A stretch of 64,000 nt of DNA from Owenia fusiformis (GCA_903813345.2 CAIIXF020000009.1:8924030-8988029); one strand, 5' to 3'; numbered from the stretch's first letter, positions 1 through 12,962 are shown. Notes: a model not told the origin generated them from the sequence alone. Numbers and translations: made by a program.

Positions 1-3000
1 TTTGGTGTGTCAAGAGCCATCTTGTAGCCGTCTATTTTGAATTATTATGCACAAATGTGCATCTGCAAACTCACTTGTGATTGAAAATCACATCTACAAT
101 AATAAGAAATAATATCTCACCTTCTTTATCCCCAGATGCAATAAGAGGGGTCAAGGTAAATATTATCCAACCGAAAAACATATCCAGTATCTGTAATGTT
201 AAGATTTTTAGTGATATGTTATTTGCATAAATACAGTTGTTTTTTATATAACAAGATGTTTTCTTTCAAGTGAAGTCCACATGATGATAAAAAATATCAA
301 TTGAAAAATTATGTATAGGGACCCCATGTCAACAATGCTTTCGAAATGTTGAACCTATGTACTCAAAAGAAGATCTTCTTTTTCTGATTTTCATTGCATG
401 TTTTGATGACCAAAATTATGCTGAAAACAATGGATAGCATAAGTTTCGTCTGTGGTAACATAACCTACCGACATACAATACGTGGTTATAAATTTTAGCG
501 CATTTCAAAATCTATTCCCTTTTCAGAAGTCGGTTTATATCGTGTTGATATGTTATTGAGACTTTTTAAAAAAAATAAGCCTTACAATTTTAAAAAGTGC
601 CAAAGTGCCATAATTTTTCAGAAAGTTAGATTGATATTTTATCATGGGGACTTCATTTGCAAGGTATATTGTTTTGATAAAAAGCACTGTATAATGGCCG
701 GAAAGTGGTACTAGTGGTGAAATATATGATCGTCTAAAATCACTTACAAAACATCATATGACCCTTTGTAATGATCAAACCATATGTGACAGGTTAGGTG
801 TAACACCCTGTATGGACAAGGATAGTTACATGGTTCATGAGACAACCTGTACTTTTACACATATGTATGCATTTAAGTGAACCATGCTATTTTTAGAACC
901 ACACTTACTGGGTTAGATTTTCTATTCAGTATATAATAGGATAATTACATGTAAACCTTATTTTTGATTCTTTTATTTTGTAAGTTTGTGGCTGGTTTTA
1001 TAACCCTGCATTAGCAGTGATTTCTATTTTTCAAACTGACCTCAGTCCACTGGCTGAGCTTCAACTGGAAACACCTCTGTGTATAGGTAAATACAATTTT
1101 GCATTTTTCCCAATTTATTCAGTCAAGTTGTACTTTTTACCAGTTTATCCTATACTATTATTATAGAAGAATGTCATTTTCTTTTTATATCATATTTTCT
1201 GGTAAGGTAATATTTCATATCCCTAGACTATAACTTTTGTAAACCAGTTTTGTAAAGTAGAATACGGGTCACGCCCAATTTTGTAATGCTTATATGGCTT
1301 ACTTTTACAACTTACTTTTACTGTCCTTTTAATTGCAGACACACGGTTAAGTACTCATGTACACTTCACTCAGCCAGGGTCTCACTATACTTCAAAGTCC
1401 TAAGGACTATTTGTAAGTTTATATTATTTTTTGTGTCAGCCATTTTGTATTTTAAGGTGCAGCCATTTTGTAAAATGATTTTATATTTTCACCAGAGCTC
1501 GAATACACGTAATGTTATGTCATACTTTAATGGTTCTAATTATTATGTTGTATTGGTGAATATTATTAATTCTTTCATGTTTGTTCATTTGACAACATGG
1601 TACATTGCTGCACTTTTGTTACTTCTAATTTTAGTACTGGAGATTGGATGTTTTCTGACATTGAGGTTACAGTAGTCTCCATTGTTAGTCTCCATTAGAC
1701 TAGTCATTAGGGTATGCATATCTCTTAAAATATATTATTGTATTATTTGTGTAAAGTACATGAAACTGTGTGTTTGGTTTAGTCTAAGGGAATCACATAT
1801 GAAATGTGATAGTATTTGTATAATAATATTTGTATTTTATGGTCTCGACATTACGAAATATTGGTTCTTATTTTAAATGCATATGATTTTGTATAATTGC
1901 AGACTTCTACTTCTTGTTCTTCTTGTTGCCCGTTTACATCCTATGATACTTGGTGTTACAACTTAGACTGTAGTAGGAATAAAGATATCATATGACTGAA
2001 CTTGTGTGTGTAGTGTAGTTTTATTGCCGTTACCCACGTGCCCCCCATTCGCCCAGCTCACACATACAAATTAATCTTTACTTTACGTTGAGTTGATAAA
2101 CATTGTATTACTCTCATCCCTGACAATCCTCTGTCCATGTTACATTTTTTGATCAATCCATTCTAGTCATATATTTTTTACGTCAAGACTGCTTTTAATC
2201 TTATTCAAGAAGTGCCCAATGTGACAGGAACCAAGAAGTAGACTTACCATTTCTGATGTCCTGACCAATCCGCTTAGATAAGAAGAATGTTTGGAATTAG
2301 AGTTGTGGTGAATTTATATACAAGTGCTAGTAAGTAATGAATTGCAAATTTAGGGGTGCGTGTACATTAAAACAATAAGATGATGTTGAAATATTAATTG
2401 ACTTGCTATTGATAGTATGAATAATTAAATAGGTGAAATATTAGTTTTCTGGATCATATCAACATTTAACGGAATAATCACATTTTCATGTTAATATGTA
2501 CATTTAGAGTTATTCAAATACAATACATGTAAATATTATGATAAAATGCCTTAGTATTCTCCAGGAATGCTATAGCAATAACTGTTATTCAGTTTGTTGT
2601 CTGATTTTTTCAAAAGGCCTCTACTCTATTATTGATGATCATAAAAGGTTTGAGAAAAAGGCATTTGGTGCAGAGGAATGGCATTGGTTGCGTCTTTAAT
2701 TAAGGCTAGAGATCTTTAAATATTTAATATAATCACACCCAATGATCGGAATGAGGGGATGCAGACAATTTCTGCAATCAAATCTAAGTAATCTTGAAAA
2801 TTAAAATTATATACACACTATGCTAAATATGTTGTGATATAAACCAAAACAGCGCAAAGAGGTGTGTATTTATGATATATTTTCCTGTTATCTCAAAAGT
2901 TACCTGGAACTATACCATTGGATTACTATGGGTCAACATCCTCCAAGAGAAAATTCTAGAAATTAATGAAGATGTCAGCATTAAACAATTTGACAAAAAT

Positions 3001-3328
3001 GAAAATACCTGGGTGTTAATCCATAAATATTTTTTGGTAAAAAAACATGAACAAAATGCATGAAAAACTCCGATGATTCATTTTACAAACAACTCGCGGC
3101 TTGATGTTGAGCAGGAAAGTGGTTTTCCTGGAATTTTGATGACAAGATTTGATCAACATGTATGTGGTGCCAACCTACACATCTGCCTGATCAACACAAG
3201 GCGGCAATATCACCTTTTCAAAGTGTGGTGATAAAAAGGTCGATGATATACATGTTAATTTCAACCCTGAATGGATGGTATTACCCTCTGCCCAACATCA
3301 ATCAGAAAATGTAAAATGCACTCAAAAT
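1..3328. other. AT-rich stretch without a recognisable gene
   Basis: Reading frames here are short, hydrophobic and of low complexity, and I recognise no domain. An AATAAA at 1978-1983, followed by a GT-rich run, could be a poly(A) signal for a plus-strand transcript, but no convincing exon precedes it. It may be old transposon or UTR sequence. Confidence 0.4.
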
Positions 3329-3330
3329 TA

Positions 3331-3958
3331 CACCCGAGTCACATTTCCTACAGAGACCGTATGGTCTATTATTTCTGCAGTCAGTAACATTTCTACGCTC
3401 GCAGTGTAATTTCTGCGGTTGGATACTTTTGAAGTCACATATCCCATGGCAGCTGCACGGCAGATTTTAAATTTCTGTTGATAATCAATTAAAACAGTAT
3501 GTTCAATTTTATTTCATGTTAGTTATAGTGCTAGGATAATAAAAACTGTAGAGTGAGACATTGCCCAATGGCTGATCTTATGTAATATGGGTAGCTGTGG
3601 TATCTGTTGTGAACACCATGCAGTAGGTATACTGTTTAATATAAGGTCACTGATATGACAGCAAACCTGATCTGAAACACTGTTTCAATTACATAACCCA
3701 TCAAAACACTACGGCAGACGCAAATCGATGTAAGCACGACGCGCGGCAATCGTGGAACCGCTCTGCAGTCTGACAACAGCCTGTTGATTTTTACGGGGAC
3801 AGCAGAAATTAAAAAGAGTACAACTCCAAGTTAGTTATAATTTCTACGACTACCCTGCGGCCTGCCAAAAACTAGATACGCAATACGGAGACTGCAAGGT
3901 GACCGTAGTTTTCCTACAATCGACGTACGGTCAAGGTACGACAAATGTGACTGGTGTG
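3331..3958. mobile_element. MITE-like element, imperfect ~40-bp terminal inverted repeats
   Basis: The left end (CACCCGAGTCACATTT...) and the reverse complement of the right end (CACACCAGTCACATTT...) match imperfectly over about 40 bp, including a shared GACCGTA block. TA dinucleotides flank both ends (3329-3330 and 3959-3960), as expected for Tc1/mariner-type insertion. The interior is about 628 bp, locally richer in GC, and has no ORF. It is probably non-autonomous. Confidence 0.5.
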
Positions 3959-3960
3959 TA

Positions 3961-6900
3961 AGTAGCTTTTATTTCTCATGATGATTTTCAGATATGAAAT
4001 CGCAACATGGATATTTTGAAAGATGGATGGATAGCCAAGATGAGGAATGTGTTGGTAAGGCCTTGGCGCGTGTAGTTTTCTTCAACTAACGGAGAAGAAG
4101 GAGCTCAGCTGAATGACAATATTTGTCAAGGCTGAGGTAGCCTTTCATAACACTGTATCAACTACTTATAAAATCAAATTAGATGATGCTGAATATGCAT
4201 TATAATTCATATTCCCATTACTGGGGTATGATAAGGGCTTGTGCAAATGGGATTTTATTAGTTCACATACTTGGTAACACATTGTATTATGTTATCTTTT
4301 TATAATTATGTATTCAATTAAAAGCTAAATTGAATAGCAATATTACATCTAAGTGCCTCATAAATCTTTAAAGAACAATTTGTGCAGTTAAAAACAAACA
4401 AAAGGAGGAGTCATGACAATGAAGTGTTGAATTCATGGGAAGAATTCATTCTTAAGTAATATAAAATACATAATGGGTCCATAGGGTTTCTATGTTAGTA
4501 AGTAACTAAGTTTGTTGAAAATTTAATTAGTAAATCATATATTTAGTAACATACATAAAGGTAGAAAATTCGTCCTTACTCTATAACTAAATAACCTATT
4601 TACATACTGTACATGTTGATAAGAAATTTAAACAATTCAATTGCATTCCAAATAAGGGATATTGTCTTTTCAGATTACCACCTCACAGTTAAACCAGACT
4701 CATATTCTTCACTCTACTATACCTTGCAATTAATTGGTGTTCATGAGCAACCCATTTGGGTTATTAGTAGATGATTATGTTATTTGTTTTTATGTGTCTG
4801 TTCCTTCATGAATGGTTTATCGGATAGCTGTTAGGTGGTAATAAGGCACTTTCAAAAATATACTAAACAATTCAATTGGACAGAGTATCTTATGCATTTC
4901 TAGGGGTTATGTATAGTAGAGTAATTCTTGGTGTACTCGGGCACAGTGATGGTATATAATGATAATTGCTGATCAACAACACCAGGTTATAAAAATATGA
5001 ATGAAATGTTTAAACAAACTTAGCTTAATTTCTTCCAATTTATACAAAATGCCATTTGTGGTTCAAACAATGATTCAGTTTGATAGAAAATTGAATTCAA
5101 CTCAATGTGAGAGTTTCCCCATCCAGAGGATATTCATTAAGCTCGGCCAATTTTTAGTGCTTTTGATTAATAAATATAATGTGTCTATAACGTGGTTGTA
5201 TGAGTTTGTAGCTCTTTTGATTATATTTTTGTTACAATACAAAAGCTGCTTTCCATGATGGTCTTCATACATTGATCTAATTGGGATTTTGTTGATACAG
5301 TTTTACTTTAAAATAGATAATAAGGCTACAGCTCACATTTGTGAACCATTTACTAAATGCTTTCTTTTGTAAAATTATATCAATCAAAAAATGTGTTCAA
5401 CAATTTGGCTCAATTAGGTCCTAATTATACATAAAACAGATTACACATGTTATTATCCATATCAACAAAGATATCTAATGAATATTGAATCATATTATTT
5501 TTACTAATGGCATCGTAAAAATGAAAATTCACCGTCTGTTGCTCATTTCCAAAAGCCCTTATCTTTTGAGCTAATGTGAATGTCATCGTAACAATAACTG
5601 GTGCTAATGGAATGGTAAATAGAAAATGCGTTTGATAATTAATTAATTAATTACAACTCTACCAACAGATTACTCCAAGTCTTACAAAAACACATTACGA
5701 GTCATTTTACAGGAGAAATATATTTTGGGATATTTTACTCTGAAAATTTAGCTTTCATTTTATTGCCTTAATATGAGTGTATATTTGACAATGTATACTT
5801 AAAATATTTTTTTGCATAACTCCATGATAACAGGATTTCAGCATTCGACTCAATGTACTGTATATAAAATATATCATACATATGTTAATTGTATTGTCAC
5901 AAAAAAAGTAAGACAGTTTTGCTCATAAATGTTAATTGTTGGAATTCTGAGACACCATTTAGTGATTTTTTTGTTTGAGACGGGAATGATGTAATTGTTC
6001 GATTTGTGAGACACCATTGTTAGGCCAATTTACGAAAACTGATTGATAGCGCTATTGTTTGGATTTACTTTAAAGGACACTCTGGTGCATGATTAAAGTG
6101 TAGAACTAAGGAGTATAATTAGTAGTGGTGAGTGCCATATTTTTCTGTAGCAATTAGAGCGCAATTTCTTGTAATTTTAACATGTAATTGTTAGTCGATA
6201 TTTTTTGTGTTTTATGGAACATTAAAGTACATACATTTATAAAAAGTACAATTGTTTCTTAATGACTGTATATTATATTATGTCATGTATGTGGGGTAAG
6301 GAATATCCATCTAATCATGCATTCTAATCTAATAGTAAGGTTGTTTTGAGGGGTAATGGGCTAAGAGTTCAGGGACTCATGTGTTAGGGAGTAACTTTGC
6401 TCTGGTTATTGGGGGAACCCCTGAATTAGAATAGTTCAACCTATAGAATATATAAGGGATGTTTGCTCAAATATGGGGGGGGGGTCAAGAGTGCCTTAAT
6501 GAGTAGCCCAGACGTTGTTATGGCAATATTACCCATAAGGCCACAGCAAATGCAGTAAACAAACGATCTCAGCCAATCAGAGGGTTTCCCGCTGCATATC
6601 ATCAGACAGGAGAGATAGCATCGAATCTGGCCATATGTGCGCACTTGAGTTTGGAAGTTGAATTGACAAGACCTCGCGTTGGGTGGACAATAAAACTTGG
6701 TAAAGACATTTGTGAAGGATTTTACGGGAATATTTGGTTGGTGTGTGTTGAATAGGATATAAGTAGCAGTTGATAGAAGTGTAGTGTTAGGATTTACATA
6801 CAGTATAAAGTATTTGGATTATATTTGTTGCGATTGTATGGACGAAGTGTTGGTGAGTTGTAATTTACTGTATAGACTTTGATCTCCAGAGAGTTTTTTT
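3961..6900. other. AT-rich stretch, nothing recognised
   Basis: No coding region, RNA gene or clear transposon end was found. It contains short low-complexity runs, a TTAATTAATTAATTAA run near 5640 and a G homopolymer near 6474. From 6780 onward the sequence leads into the repeat region beginning near 6917. Confidence 0.35.
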
Positions 6901-6916
6901 ATTGTCTATTAACGTG

Positions 6917-7387
6917 GGATCTAATCTCCTTAGGGATTGACATTTCCAATTGTTATAGAGATTTACATCCTTTATAACTGAAATTTATGGTCCTGCTTTT
7001 GTCTTTGTGATCGCCATATTGGATCATACAGTTTTGAGTAGCCATTTTGTGACATCACCTTTCCGCCATCTTGGATTACTTCCGTGAGTTATTTAACTCT
7101 GGTCTAATCTCCTTAGGGATTGACATTCCCGAGTTTTATATCTCAGAGCATAAATACTCTAGAAGGTGTGTCCATTATTCCTTTCAGAGCAGAGATACTC
7201 CCAAAGAGGTATTCAACTCCGGTGTAATCTCCTTAGGGATTGACATTCCCGCGTTTCATATCTCAGAGCATAAATACTCTAAAAGGTGTTTCTATTATTC
7301 CTTTCGGAGCAGAGATACTCCCGAAGAGGTATATAACTCCGGTCTAATCTCCTTAGGGATTGACATTCCCAAGTTTTATATCTCCGA
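6917..7387 (+). repeat. 120-bp tandem repeat, three to four copies, open in one frame
   Basis: The block beginning CTAATCTCCTTAGGGATTG recurs at about 6919, 7103, 7223 and 7343. The last three are spaced exactly 120 bp (40 codons), so an ORF from 7071 to 7391 reads through them as a 40-residue peptide repeat. Its conserved cores are ISLGIDIP and ISEHKYS. Each unit ends with a GCAGAGATACTCCC-AAGAGGT segment that resembles the 37-bp minisatellite that follows. A protein-coding role is possible but unproven. Confidence 0.75.
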
Positions 7388-8400
7388 GTAGAGGAACTCC
7401 AGAAGAGGTGTTATACATCCCAGAGCAGGGATACTCCAGAAGAGGTGTTATACATCCCAGAGCAGGGATACTCCAGAAGAGGTGCTATACATCCCAGAGC
7501 AGGGATACTCAAGAAGAGGTGTTATACATCCCAGAGCAGGGATACTCCAGAAGAGGTGTTATACATCCCAGAGCAGGGATACTACAGAAGAGGTGTTATA
7601 CATCCCAGAGCAGGGATACTCCAGAAGAGGTGTTATACATCCCAGAGCAGGGATACTACAGAAGAGGTGTTATACATCCCAGAGCAGGGATACTCCAGAA
7701 GAGGTGTTATACATCCCAGAGCAGGGATACTCAAGAAGAGGTGTTATACATCCCAGAGCAGGGATACTCCAGAAGAGGTGTTATACATCCCAGAGCAGGG
7801 ATACTCCAGAAGAGGTGTTATACATCCCAGAGCAGGGATACTCAAGAAGAGGTGTTATACATCCCAGAGCAGGGATACTCCAGAAGAGGTGTTATACATC
7901 CCAGAGCAGGGATACTACAGAAGAGGTGTTATACATCCCAGAGCAGGGATACTCCAGAAGAGGTGTTATACATCCCAGAGCAGGGATACTACAGAAGAGG
8001 TGTTATACATCCCAGAGCAGGGATACTCCAGAAGAGGTGTTATACATCCCAGAGCAGGGATACTCCAGAAGAGGTGTTATACATCCCAGAGCAGGGATAC
8101 TCCAGAAGAGGTGTTATACATCCCAGACCAGGGATACTCCAGAAGAGGTGTTATACATCCCAGAGCAGGGATACTCCAGAAGAGGTGTAATACATCCCAG
8201 AGCAGGGATACTCCAGAAGGTGCATTATATAGCTCTGAGCAGAGCTACTCCAGAAGAGGTGTTATACATCCCAGAGCAGGGATACTCCAGAAGAGGTGTA
8301 ATACATTCCGGAGCTGAGCTACTCCAGAGGGTGTGGTTTACAATTCGGAGCCGAGCTACTCCAGAAGGTGTGGTTTATTACTCCGGAGCAGAGTTTATCT
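7388..8400 (+). repeat. 37-bp minisatellite, about 26 units
   Basis: The anchor AGAGCAGGG recurs every 37 bp at 7422, 7459, 7496 and on to 8347 without a slip, then once at 38 bp. The consensus contains AGAGCAGGGATACTCC, AGAAGAGGTG and TTATACATCCC. It has no stop codon in any forward frame, so all three plus frames stay open for 270-310 codons (7360-8190, 7445-8317, 7482-8411). The minus strand has a TAA once per unit. Internal units differ at one or two sites (ACTCCAG, ACTCAAG, ACTACAG); units after 8200 are more diverged. The three long ORFs follow from a 37-bp period and are not by themselves evidence of a gene. Confidence 0.95.
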
Positions 8401-8957
8401 TGGGAGCATGAAATACTTCAAAGCCTAGTTGATTCCAGATCAGAGACTATTCTTCTAGAAGCTGATGAATGAGCTATAGACATTAATTATATTTGAGTGA
8501 TTGTCCCCAAGTGGAGCAGTGGGTCCTTGGGTATAGAGACGATTTGTTTTCGGAGCTGAGTGAATCTTTGAGATAGCTGACACCATTATAGACATTTTTT
8601 AAATATTTGTGAGCCATAAAGGCATGAAAGACATTTTGAAGTTTACTGTTATTAAATGTGTGTTGAAATAGAGTATAAAAATCCCGTATAACATTGTTTT
8701 GTACATGTAAATGCCATCTCTGAGTCCCAGTGACAGCTGAAGCACCAAACAAGCTCGGCGCCCGTGAAAAACACCTCCGAATCCCTAAACATCGCCCCCA
8801 GACTTTCTCCAAGGGAGTATGGGTTCTTGGCAGAGGTCTGGCTAGCTAGAAGCCCCCCCCCCTAAGTCACACTAAGGGGGGTCAAAAGAGCCCAAAACTT
8901 GTAAAACCTTTATTAGTAAAGTTAGGATGTTCAAACGTTCTATAAATACAATGTATA
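8401..8957. other. Unannotated spacer between minisatellite and mariner
   Basis: No supported gene. It contains a C homopolymer near 8852-8861. The minus-strand frame at 8483-8812 shows no recognisable domain. Confidence 0.3.
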
Positions 8958-10017
8958 CCAGGTCGTTCAATAAGTTCCCGGAAAAACGCTCTCATTTTAT
9001 TAGTTTATAATATTTTTCATTGAAATTTTCACAGTATGTGTGCAATTTATTTTCAAATCATTGTGTAAAATTAATTTGAAAATGTTTAACTAGTTTTTAA
9101 GTTATCCAACAACATGTGACGTCACAAAAGGGTTTGCGGGGCACTGTTTGGTTTTACGGTTTGGATCATTAAATCTGAACGTTTTAGTCACATTTTACGA
9201 TATATTTAACACCCCTTGATGTATTTGTATGCTTGTAAGATTATATATTCACATAGTCCTTCACTGTCATCTACATTAAATGCTCAAAATATGAACCATC
9301 GTGTTGAATACATAGCCTCTGTCTCTGAACCCATTGCTTGTATTGGTCACGGAACCCAGCTGGAAACTTCTCCTTTAGTGAATTCTGAACACCTGCTTTA
9401 AGATCATCAACTGAGCCAAAGCGAACCCCCTTCAGAGCTTCCTTCAATCTGTTGAAAACAGCAAAATCTAATACTGCCGTATCAGGTGAATAGGGTGCCT
9501 GGTCTTGCAGTTCCATTTGGAGATTGATGGAAATGGTGTCCTGCACCAAGTTAGACCTATGGCTTGGAGCATTGTCCTGATGGAATATCCTAGAGGACAG
9601 TAGCCATTTTGGTGTCTGACTAATGACTTATGTCATGCATTAGTTGTGTTATGTCATGCAATATGTATGATGTCTTCAATCCAAGAATGTTGGCATCTTG
9701 TACAGCAGTAATATGATGTCACATAGATACCATGGCAACAGGACTGTTTATTCAGTTGAAATAAAAAAATACAAAAAATGTGAACACATGATGAATAAAT
9801 TGAAAATTGTGAAATTTTAACGTCAAAATAGTGCCCCGCATACCCTTTTATGACGTCACGTTATCAAGGATAAGTTAATAAATATGAAATATTGTATAAA
9901 AATATTTCTATACATAAATTCTAAATAAATTTTACACATACTGTGAAAATTTCAATAAAAAATACTACAAACTAACAAAATGAGAGCGTTTTTCCGGGAA
10001 CTTATTGAACGACCTGG
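8958..10017 (-). mobile_element. mariner-type DNA transposon with complete ends (copy 1)
   Basis: The left end CCAGGTCGTTCAATAAG and the right end CTTATTGAACGACCTGG are inverted repeats. They are nearly perfect for about 85 bp and remain recognisable to about 190 bp, where both arms contain a TGACGTCA-like site and GCGGGGC. TA lies immediately outside both ends (8956-8957 and 10018-10019), the Tc1/mariner target duplication. The element is 1,060 bp and keeps only the 3' half of a transposase on the minus strand. Confidence 0.92.
9271..9620 (-). pseudogene. mariner transposase, C-terminal catalytic fragment
   Basis: The minus strand encodes the second catalytic motif (QDNAPSHRS, upstream of 9549), then YSPD...LDF with the third Asp, then RLKEALKG and a C-terminal W-R...G-YFE signature. 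These are hallmarks of a mariner DDD transposase. By my count 35 residues separate the second and third Asp, one more than the usual 34. The N-terminal DNA-binding region and first catalytic Asp are absent, so no active protein is possible. It lies inside matching inverted repeats, so the element may once have been mobilised in trans. Confidence 0.85.
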
Positions 10018-10496
10018 TACTTCATTCAATCATCTACAATATGTTGTGATAACTATAACCACGACCGAGACGATGTAAGATTGCCTAATATTATTATAAA
10101 GACAATGTGTATGGTAGAAAGAGTGCTAGCAGTTCCGATTTTGTCTATTGGAGTTTATCTTTAAACCATAGTAAATTAATTACCCTAAGTACAGTTCTGC
10201 TGATGATTTTCAGAACAAGTGTCTTACATCTGTAGCTCCAGTTAATGAGAATTTGAAGGTCCTAACTGATGCCTATGAAAAGTTTGAGAGAAAAAACTTA
10301 ACTGAGGGCGGGGGTCATTTTGACCCAGCTCAGGGCTTCGAGGGCTAACCTTAACTTCCCTCTTTGTTGCAGCGAGTAAATGTATGACACACAAAGTAAT
10401 GAGTCTGGTGTTTAAACCTTTTTCACACGAGGCAAAACAGTTAATAAAACAAAATAGATCTCAAGTGTAGGGAGGCAGTTCACTTACTTTGACATC
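10018..10496. other. Spacer, no gene recognised
   Basis: Sequence between the mariner end and a retropepsin-like fragment. There is a CTTTGTTGCAG acceptor-like site near 10360, but no exon could be confirmed. Confidence 0.25.
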
Positions 10497-10760
10497 TTGC
10501 CAATTTCCATCCAGGTTCTAGATGGCTGCCCTGTTAACATTAATATTGATAGTCTAAAGAAGGCGGAGTGGATGAATTATCCTATCAACAAAAGTCGTGT
10601 CTCAAATATAGAGAAGGCACGTGGAAGTCCTGTTGAAGTGCAATGCATTGTGGAGTGTGAGATTGGAATTGAAGATGCAAAATTAGAACATGAATTCATC
10701 TCTGCAAAAATCGCCACTTCTGCTATCCTTGGAGCAGATTTCCTGGAGGAATGTTGTTGA
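10497..10760 (+). pseudogene. Retropepsin-like fragment of a retroelement
   Basis: The 87-codon frame ends with the motif ATSAILGADFLEEC, the conserved C-terminal ILGxDFLE segment of Ty3/gypsy aspartic proteases. The active-site DTG segment is not visible upstream and no reverse transcriptase follows. It looks like an isolated, decayed protease piece. The frame at 31310 has the comparable ILGFDFLE. The residues before it are not diagnostic. Confidence 0.55.
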
Positions 10761-11689
10761 CAATGTAGATTGTGATTTCTATTATGTAAACCCTCATTCA
10801 TTCTATGGATACAGAATAAAACTTTTACAAAGAGTATCATACTATCCAGAAATGTTTTATTAAAACTACGTAAACCACAGAATGATACTGATGACGTTAC
10901 AATACAGCTTATGTATCTTGACAAAGACAGGAGAACCATCAATGAACTTAAATCTGTCGAACTAACATACTCGATATGGTCGAAATTCATTGGCGAAAAA
11001 TCTCTATGACGAATACTGATGATGATGATCAAACTTTGACATGTTTTCGATTAGTGAAAACTAATCAGAGCGTAAACAAAGCCTTTGAATGGACTCTTAC
11101 GTTGAACAATCTCTGATGAAAATGGATTAAGCAAGAACTAAGCAAGGGAACCGATTGTACTAAACTGTTGATTGAACAAAAAAAGATTCTCGTACCAACT
11201 TGTGATGAAATCCTGAAATACGCTTATATATTTTTGTTGAATAAAAAAATATTGCGTCTTAAAGGAGCTTGCGTTCAATGTCAAACCAACTCAACAAATC
11301 AACACGAATGCGTCACGGAACCTTACTCCTGCATAGCTGCAGACAACATCCTTAATATCGAAATAAAGAAAGTTTCAAAACGTCTGACTTCATTTTTGAT
11401 ATAACTTTCAATGAGGAGATGTACGACGCAGTCCACAAAATTACAGGAAGTATGTACGAAGTCGATATAGCCTAGCCCTTGCATAGAGAGTCGAATCAAA
11501 TGATCATGGACATGAACTGTTCCTATTAAACGACATTACATTAAAGTACATATACATGTATGTATGTATCATTCAATCAATTTTAACTATTGTAAGATTC
11601 CCTCAAAAAGATAAAACATTTCACGTGCGCTTTATATTGATTGAATGAAATGGGTAAGAGGTGTTTAAAGAATAACATACCGTATATAG
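10761..11689. other. Decayed sequence downstream of the protease fragment
   Basis: Several short open stretches occur (for example 11168-11404) with no recognised family. Codon-like composition between 10770 and 11450 suggests further retroelement or gene remnants with many stops. Confidence 0.25.
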
Positions 11690-11880
11690 AGGTTATTTAA
11701 TGGGAGGGATGGAATATGGATTTTATTCCGAGGGAAAATATGATATTGGCCAAGGAAAATATCATATTGACCGAGGGCGATAGCCCGAGTGTCAATATGA
11801 TATTTTCTGAGACCAATATCATATTTTCTCAAGGAATAAATCCATATTCCATCACGACCATCAATAACCTATTTATTTCA
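11690..11880. mobile_element. Palindromic fold-back element (~185 bp)
   Basis: The stretch from AGGTTATT to AATAACCT is one long imperfect palindrome. GGAATATGGATTTATTCC, GAAAATATGATATTGG and AAAATATCATATTGAC each recur as reverse complements on either side of a centre near 11790 (GGGCGATAGCCC). RNA or single-stranded DNA from it would fold into one hairpin. Related palindromes occur near 39.6-40.1 kb. Confidence 0.75.
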
Positions 11881-12504
11881 TAATATTTTTTTTTCAATTT
11901 TTGTATGTCATCATCCAATGATTGTGACATAAAATTATACAATTTATCATATAACATTTTCAACTTTTATTATCAAGTTTTACTAAAAAATATAAATAAT
12001 TTATAACAATAAAATGGCTCATAATATGGCAAAATAAACACAATATCATGAAACGTCTTAATGAAACATGTGGATGTAGAATGGGCCTACATGTATGTAC
12101 TTTTCAAGAATATCTACATCTTATTATCCCATCGAACGAAGTTCGGAGGGATATAGGGAACGCCTCCGTCCGTCCGTCCGTCCGTACGTCCGTCCGTCCG
12201 TCCGGGCAATAACTCAAATACCGTTGGCCCGATTTTGTTCATATTTTGTACACATATACCCTATGGGGGTAGAAGTTCTGCTCGAAAGCCGATTTTCAAA
12301 ATGGCCGCTCATTTCAAAATGGCGGCCATTTTAGTGCCGAATTTACAGTAATTTAGGTGCAATATGTAAAACTATAATAGCAATATGTTTTAGATGTAAA
12401 AAAATTATATAGGACATTTATAAAGATAGAAATGTAGATATTAAAGAAGCACATGGCAGCCATCTTGAAAAATGACGGTCTTTACTCGTTATTTTACGAT
12501 TTTT

Positions 12505-12962
12505 GCTTTAACTCGAAAAGTAGTGGAGCGATTTTGTTCATATTTGGTATGTGAATACTATAAACATTGCACACTGTCTAAAGACACTTTTAGTAGAAGG
12601 CGGCCATTTTGAAAAATGGCCGCCATTTTAACGTATTTTACTATAACTCGAAAAGTAGTGGAGCGATTTTGTTCATATTTGGTATGTGAATACTATAAGC
12701 ATGACACACTGTCCTATGACACTTTTGGTAGGAGGCGGCCATTTTTCAAAATGGCCGCCATTTTAACGTATTTTACTATAACTCGAAAAGTAGTGAAGCG
12801 ATTTTGTTCATATTTGGTATGTGAATACTGTAAGCATGGCACACTGTCTAATGACACTTTTGGTAGAAGGCGGCCATTTTGAAAAAAAAATTTGAAAAAT
12901 GGCTGCCATTTTAACGTATTTTACTATAACTGAAAAGTAGTTAAGCGATTTTGTTCATATTT
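12505..12962 (+). repeat. 135-bp tandem array
   Basis: The motif ACTCGAAAAGTAGTGGAGCG begins at 12511, 12646 and 12781 (exactly 135 bp apart) and, as a variant, at 12929 (148 bp, because of extra A residues). Each unit contains a small inverted repeat around AAAATGGCCGCCATTTT and the run GTTCATATTTGGTATGTGAATAC. The array resumes at 16239 after the CACTA-like insertion. Confidence 0.9.

Noticed and set aside
1286-1876. Hydrophobic ORFs as membrane proteins
   Set aside because: AT-rich DNA gives Phe/Ile/Leu/Tyr-rich random frames; no start context, splice sites or family resemblance.
7388-8400. Regular repeats resembling a CRISPR array
   Set aside because: The units are contiguous with no unique spacers, and the sequence is eukaryotic.
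7360-8411. Three overlapping ORFs of 276-309 codons as separate genes
   Set aside because: They are the three forward frames of one 37-bp repeat without stop codons; length alone is not evidence of coding.
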